Part shown: positions 7,144-9,262 of the stretch, piece by piece
Numbering within the stretch: position 1 is the stretch's first letter
Layout of the letters: every line of letters starts with the position of its first letter
DNA from: Natronohydrobacter sp.
Lineage (GTDB): Bacteria > Pseudomonadota > Alphaproteobacteria > Rhodobacterales > Rhodobacteraceae
Assembly (NCBI GenBank): GCA_007117255.1
Contig: SKGU01000166.1
Span: 1-9,262 of the forward strand
Reading direction: 5' to 3'
Length of the DNA: 9,262 nucleotides
Position numbers and translations under genes: made by a program
Notes under the pieces: model-generated
Seen by the model: the letters and a program-made list of their open reading frames with translations, nothing else
Databases searched by the model: none
Told to the model about the DNA's origin: nothing

Positions 7144-7172
7144 CCTATAGCCCGTCCCTGCCCCCAGAGCAA
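7144..7172 (-). promoter_or_regulatory. Candidate sigma-70-type promoter for purC
   Basis: On the minus strand, TTGCTC (7172-7167) and TATAGG (7149-7144) are separated by 17 nt, an ideal spacing for a housekeeping promoter. The -10 box lies about 45 bp upstream of the purC ATG, in the 175 bp divergent region shared with the zeta gene. The match is partial and judged by eye. A TTGACC at 7204-7209 on the plus strand could be a -35 box for the zeta gene, but no -10 box fits at normal spacing. I saw no purine riboswitch fold here. Confidence 0.35.
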
Positions 7173-7274
7173 GGCAGGCTGTTTGCGCACCCAGAATGAG
7201 CATTTGACCTTGCAGCGCTTGCCCCCACAGGCCATATCACAAGAGAACTCTTTGATCAGGCGACGAGGCGAGAC

Positions 7275-7586
7275 ATGACCACTTTCAACGACCGCGAACG
7301 CGCATTCGAAAACAAATTTGCACATGATCAGGAAATGGTTTTCAAGGCCATTGCCCGGCGGAACAAGAAAACCGGACTCTGGGCGGCAAGCCTTCTGGGC
7401 AAGACCGGCGCAGATGCTGAATCCTACGCGATGGAAGTGATCCGCGCCGATTTCGAAGAGGCCGGTCACGAAGACGTGGTGCGCAAGCTGACAGCAGACC
7501 TTGGCAATCTCGCGGATGACACGACAATCCGCGCCAAGATGGCCGAATTCCTGTCCGAGGCGAAGGCGGAGCTTTCCGAAGGCTGA
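7275..7586 (+). CDS. F1F0-ATPase inhibitor subunit zeta (DUF1476 family)
   Basis: Protein of 103 aa matching the alphaproteobacterial ATPase inhibitor zeta, first described in Paracoccus denitrificans and listed as DUF1476. In that organism zeta binds the F1 sector and blocks wasteful ATP hydrolysis, with an inhibitory N-terminal segment and a C-terminal helical bundle. Here the N-terminus TTFNDRERAFENKFAHDQEM and the following ARRNKKTGLWAASLLGKTG (about 27-45) are strongly family-like, as are DFEEAGHEDVVRKL (about 59-72) and the C-terminal TIRAKMAEFLSEAKAEL. The ATG at 7275 is preceded by GAGG at good spacing. It is divergent from purC, an arrangement I recall as common in alphaproteobacteria. 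The methyltransferase gene starts 29 bp downstream. Confidence 0.92.
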   Translation: MTTFNDRERAFENKFAHDQEMVFKAIARRNKKTGLWAASLLGKTGADAESYAMEVIRADFEEAGHEDVVRKLTADLGNLADDTTIRAKMAEFLSEAKAELSEG

Positions 7587-7592
7587 TCCTCG

Positions 7593-7612
7593 CCTGCCCG
7601 AAAGGAAGCAGG
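7593..7612 (+). promoter_or_regulatory. Hairpin covering the methyltransferase ribosome-binding site
   Basis: CCTGC (7593-7597) pairs with GCAGG (7608-7612). Inside it CC (7598-7599) pairs with GG (7604-7605) around a GAAA loop, leaving a two-A bulge. The fold takes in the only good Shine-Dalgarno (AAGGA, 7602-7606) of the next gene, whose TTG start is at 7616. It could limit translation of the methyltransferase, for example by requiring ribosomes from the zeta gene to open it. The tail ACTTTGG is too poor in T for a clear terminator. Confidence 0.4.
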
Positions 7613-7615
7613 ACT

Positions 7616-8563
7616 TTGGCGGAAGCGCTGACATTTATCGAACGCTCAACATGTCCGGTCTGCGACAGCGCCGACGCGGATGTATTATGGTCTGGCAAGC
7701 TGGACGATGCAGATGTCATTGCCCGGCTGTCCGAATATTCCTATTCCGGGCCATGGCGCACACAGATTGTCGGGCAGACGTTCTGTCTTTGCCAATGCGC
7801 TCGCTGTTCCATGAAATGGCATCGCCATGTGATTGACGACAGCGCTGTTGCCACGGTCTATGGCACATGGGCAGATGCAGAACAGGCAAAACGCTTTGAA
7901 GCCGCCCATGTGACCAGCAAGCATGATCGCAAGGCGATGCGGGTCCAGATGGCGAAACTCGTGTTGCGGCTGGACCACCTGGCCGAACAAGGTGCGCGGC
8001 CCATGCGTCTGCTGGATTTCGGGTGCGGTGACGGGGATTTCCTGAGCGTCGCGCGCGCAATGGGTGCAGATGCGCTTGGAATAGATGTCAGTGCCTCGCG
8101 CACGCAGGCCGCGCGGGGTGACGGGCTGACAATCCTGCCCGATCTGGAAGCGCTCGATGCACAAGACGGCCCCCCGCTTGACGCGGTGGTCTTGTCACAG
8201 GTGCTGGAACATATCGCTGCACCTAAATCGTTGTTGCGGGCGCTGCACCAAAGACTGCGTCCGGGCGGCGTCCTGTTTGTGGCCGTCCCCAATACGAAGG
8301 GGGTGTCTGTTCCGCAGGATTTCCATGAGTTTACACTTGTGCAGCCCGTTGAGCATATGAACGCCTTCACGCCAGACACTCTGCGCCAGATCGGGCGCAA
8401 TACAGGCTTCTTACCACTGCGCCGCCCTGCTGCCTTTGTCACCACCAAACCAACCGATGCGTTGCGCAGCGCTGCCAACTGGATTCATGATCCTAAAACA
8501 ACCGATGTCTTTTTCAGGGCAGTTGAAGCTACAACACCGACCAAGCGTGAATCGCTTTCATGA
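7616..8563 (+). CDS. Class I SAM-dependent methyltransferase with N-terminal cysteine cluster
   Basis: Protein of 315 aa with two parts. The N-terminal part (about 10-70) has CPVC (13-16) and CLCQCARC (57-64), which look like a zinc-ribbon of the kind found ahead of some sugar and small-molecule methyltransferases. The second part (about 125-270) is a class I methyltransferase: motif I LLDFGCGDGDFL (132-143), acidic residue D157 in GIDVS for the SAM ribose, VVLSQVLEHI (191-200), and LRPGGVLFVAVPN (214-226). The substrate is unknown; the closest general type is the UbiG/Methyltransf_11-23 group. The start is TTG at 7616, since no in-frame ATG precedes the CPVC motif and AAGGA lies about 9 nt upstream. 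It follows the zeta gene by 29 bp and precedes the homocysteine methyltransferase by 105 bp. A role in methyl-group metabolism with the latter is only inference from position. Confidence 0.85.
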   Translation: MAEALTFIERSTCPVCDSADADVLWSGKLDDADVIARLSEYSYSGPWRTQIVGQTFCLCQCARCSMKWHRHVIDDSAVATVYGTWADAEQAKRFEAAHVTSKHDRKAMRVQMAKLVLRLDHLAEQGARPMRLLDFGCGDGDFLSVARAMGADALGIDVSASRTQAARGDGLTILPDLEALDAQDGPPLDAVVLSQVLEHIAAPKSLLRALHQRLRPGGVLFVAVPNTKGVSVPQDFHEFTLVQPVEHMNAFTPDTLRQIGRNTGFLPLRRPAAFVTTKPTDALRSAANWIHDPKTTDVFFRAVEATTPTKRESLS

Positions 8564-8581
8564 TCCTCATGCAGGATATGA
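8558..8581 (+). other. Imperfect hairpin across the methyltransferase stop codon
   Basis: TCAT-G-ATCCT (8558-8567) pairs with AGGAT-ATGA (8573-8581) around a 5-nt loop with one bulged G. It overlaps the TGA stop at 8561. No T-run follows. It is A+T-rich and weak, and might mark a 3' end or be chance. The remaining bases to 8668 hold no gene, and I recognised no SAM or SAH riboswitch there. Confidence 0.2.
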
Positions 8582-8668
8582 AATTGCCTCAAGCGCCAGA
8601 CTGTGCGAGGTCACGCTCGAACCTTCGCGCGCGAGTCGCGCCGAAAAGCCATGCGGGAAAGACACAAG

Positions 8669-9262
8669 ATGAGCAATGCATTAAGCGAGATGCTGGCCAG
8701 CCGTGACTGGCTGATGGCGGACGGGGCCACCGGGACGAACCTGTTCAACATGGGCCTGCAATCGGGAGATGCGCCGGAGCTGTGGAACGCCGACGCGCCC
8801 GATAAGATCCGCGCGCTTTATCGCGGCGCTGTCGAGGCCGGATCAGACCTGTTCCTGACCAACACATTCGGCGGCAATGCCAGTCGGTTGAAACTGCACG
8901 ACGCGCAGGCGCGCGTGCATGAGTTGAACCGCCTGGGTGCTGAAATCGGGCGCGAAATCGCCGATGCCAGCGGGCGCAAGGTTGTGGTCGCTGGCTCTGT
9001 CGGGCCAACGGGCGAGATCATGGCGCCGATGGGGTCACTCACACACGAACTGGCCGTCGAGATGTTCCACGAACAGGCCGAAGGTCTGAAAGCGGGCGGT
9101 GCGGATGTGCTTTGGGTCGAGACCATCTCGGCCCCCGAAGAATACAAGGCCGCCTCCGAGGCCGCAGCCTTGGCGGGCATGCCCTGGTGCGGGACCATGA
9201 GCTTTGACACAGCCGGGCGCACGATGATGGGCATGACCTCGGCCGCGATGGCGCAGATGGTG
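8669..9262 (+). CDS. bmt: Homocysteine S-methyltransferase (Bmt type), 3' end cut by window
   Basis: The first 198 codons of a homocysteine S-methyltransferase domain protein (the domain shared by BHMT, MmuM and the MetH N-terminus); it runs off the window open. It transfers a methyl group to homocysteine to make methionine. Visible motifs: MADGATGTNLF (16-26), LFLTNTFGGNASRLKLH (61-77), VVAGSVGPTGE (106-116) and ADVLWVETISAPEE (145-158), all typical of the barrel's substrate side. The three zinc-binding cysteines expected near the C-terminal half fall outside the window and cannot be checked. The ATG at 8669 has GGGAAAG upstream at about 10 nt. Rhodobacterales copies are usually annotated as betaine-homocysteine methyltransferase, but from memory such stand-alone proteins in Phaeobacter act as the homocysteine part of a methionine synthase split over several genes. 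Which donor is used here cannot be told. Confidence 0.9.
   Translation, partial: MSNALSEMLASRDWLMADGATGTNLFNMGLQSGDAPELWNADAPDKIRALYRGAVEAGSDLFLTNTFGGNASRLKLHDAQARVHELNRLGAEIGREIADASGRKVVVAGSVGPTGEIMAPMGSLTHELAVEMFHEQAEGLKAGGADVLWVETISAPEEYKAASEAAALAGMPWCGTMSFDTAGRTMMGMTSAAMAQMV

Noticed and set aside
7241..7252. Short palindrome AAGAG-AA-CTCTT upstream of the zeta gene
   Set aside because: Five-base arms are common by chance and no second copy was noticed.
7074..7634. Minus-strand open frame of 186 codons across the zeta gene and the purC promoter region
   Set aside because: It is antisense to the zeta gene and overlaps the purC start; the protein does not resemble any family.
8564..8668. 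SAM or SAH riboswitch before the homocysteine methyltransferase gene
   Set aside because: The gene type would suit one, but I could not find the conserved core of SAM-II, SAM/SAH or SAH riboswitches by eye; a covariance-model search would settle it.
8436..8672. Plus-strand open frame that ends on the bmt start codon, considered as a frameshifted tail of the methyltransferase
   Set aside because: The methyltransferase has a normal-looking C-terminus and stop at 8563, and the alternative frame reads as non-coding.

Overview
The window looks like chromosomal DNA from an alphaproteobacterium of the Rhodobacterales (Rhodobacteraceae/Roseobacter type). The grounds are the fairly high G+C content, a zeta-type F1-ATPase inhibitor gene divergent from purC, a Bmt-type homocysteine methyltransferase, and an intergenic hairpin repeat I recognise from this group. 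I cannot name the genus. No transposase, integrase, phage gene, CRISPR array, tRNA or rRNA was recognised.

Layout. Positions 1-396 hold no gene I can support. From 397 to 7099 every gene lies on the minus strand. In transcription order they are purC (SAICAR synthetase), purS and, after a palindrome, a zinc-dependent alcohol dehydrogenase. A hairpin repeat and possible terminator follow, then purQ (glutamine amidotransferase subunit of FGAM synthase), a DctB-like sensor kinase, a DctD-like response regulator, and a small secreted protein of unknown function that overlaps the dctD end by 8 nt. From 7275 onward genes run on the plus strand: the F1F0-ATPase zeta inhibitor, a class I SAM-dependent methyltransferase with an N-terminal cysteine cluster and a TTG start, and the first 198 codons of a homocysteine S-methyltransferase cut by the window end. 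The 175 bp between purC and the zeta gene is a divergent promoter region.

How the genes work together. purC, purS and purQ belong to de novo purine synthesis. PurS and PurQ are accessory subunits of the FGAM synthase whose catalytic subunit PurL is not in the window. DctB and DctD form a two-component pair that in relatives controls C4-dicarboxylate uptake, but no transporter gene lies in the window. The final gene acts in methionine synthesis and may be one part of a split cobalamin-dependent methionine synthase.

Most of the window is ordinary housekeeping and regulatory DNA, and I do not see a clear new system. The strongest oddity is in the DctD-like regulator: the sigma-54 contact loop (GAFTGA) is missing and the Walker B acidic pair is reversed, while the rest of the AAA+ domain looks intact. 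The unknown secreted protein translationally coupled to it, the hairpin over the methyltransferase ribosome-binding site, and the alcohol dehydrogenase placed between purS and purQ are secondary leads.
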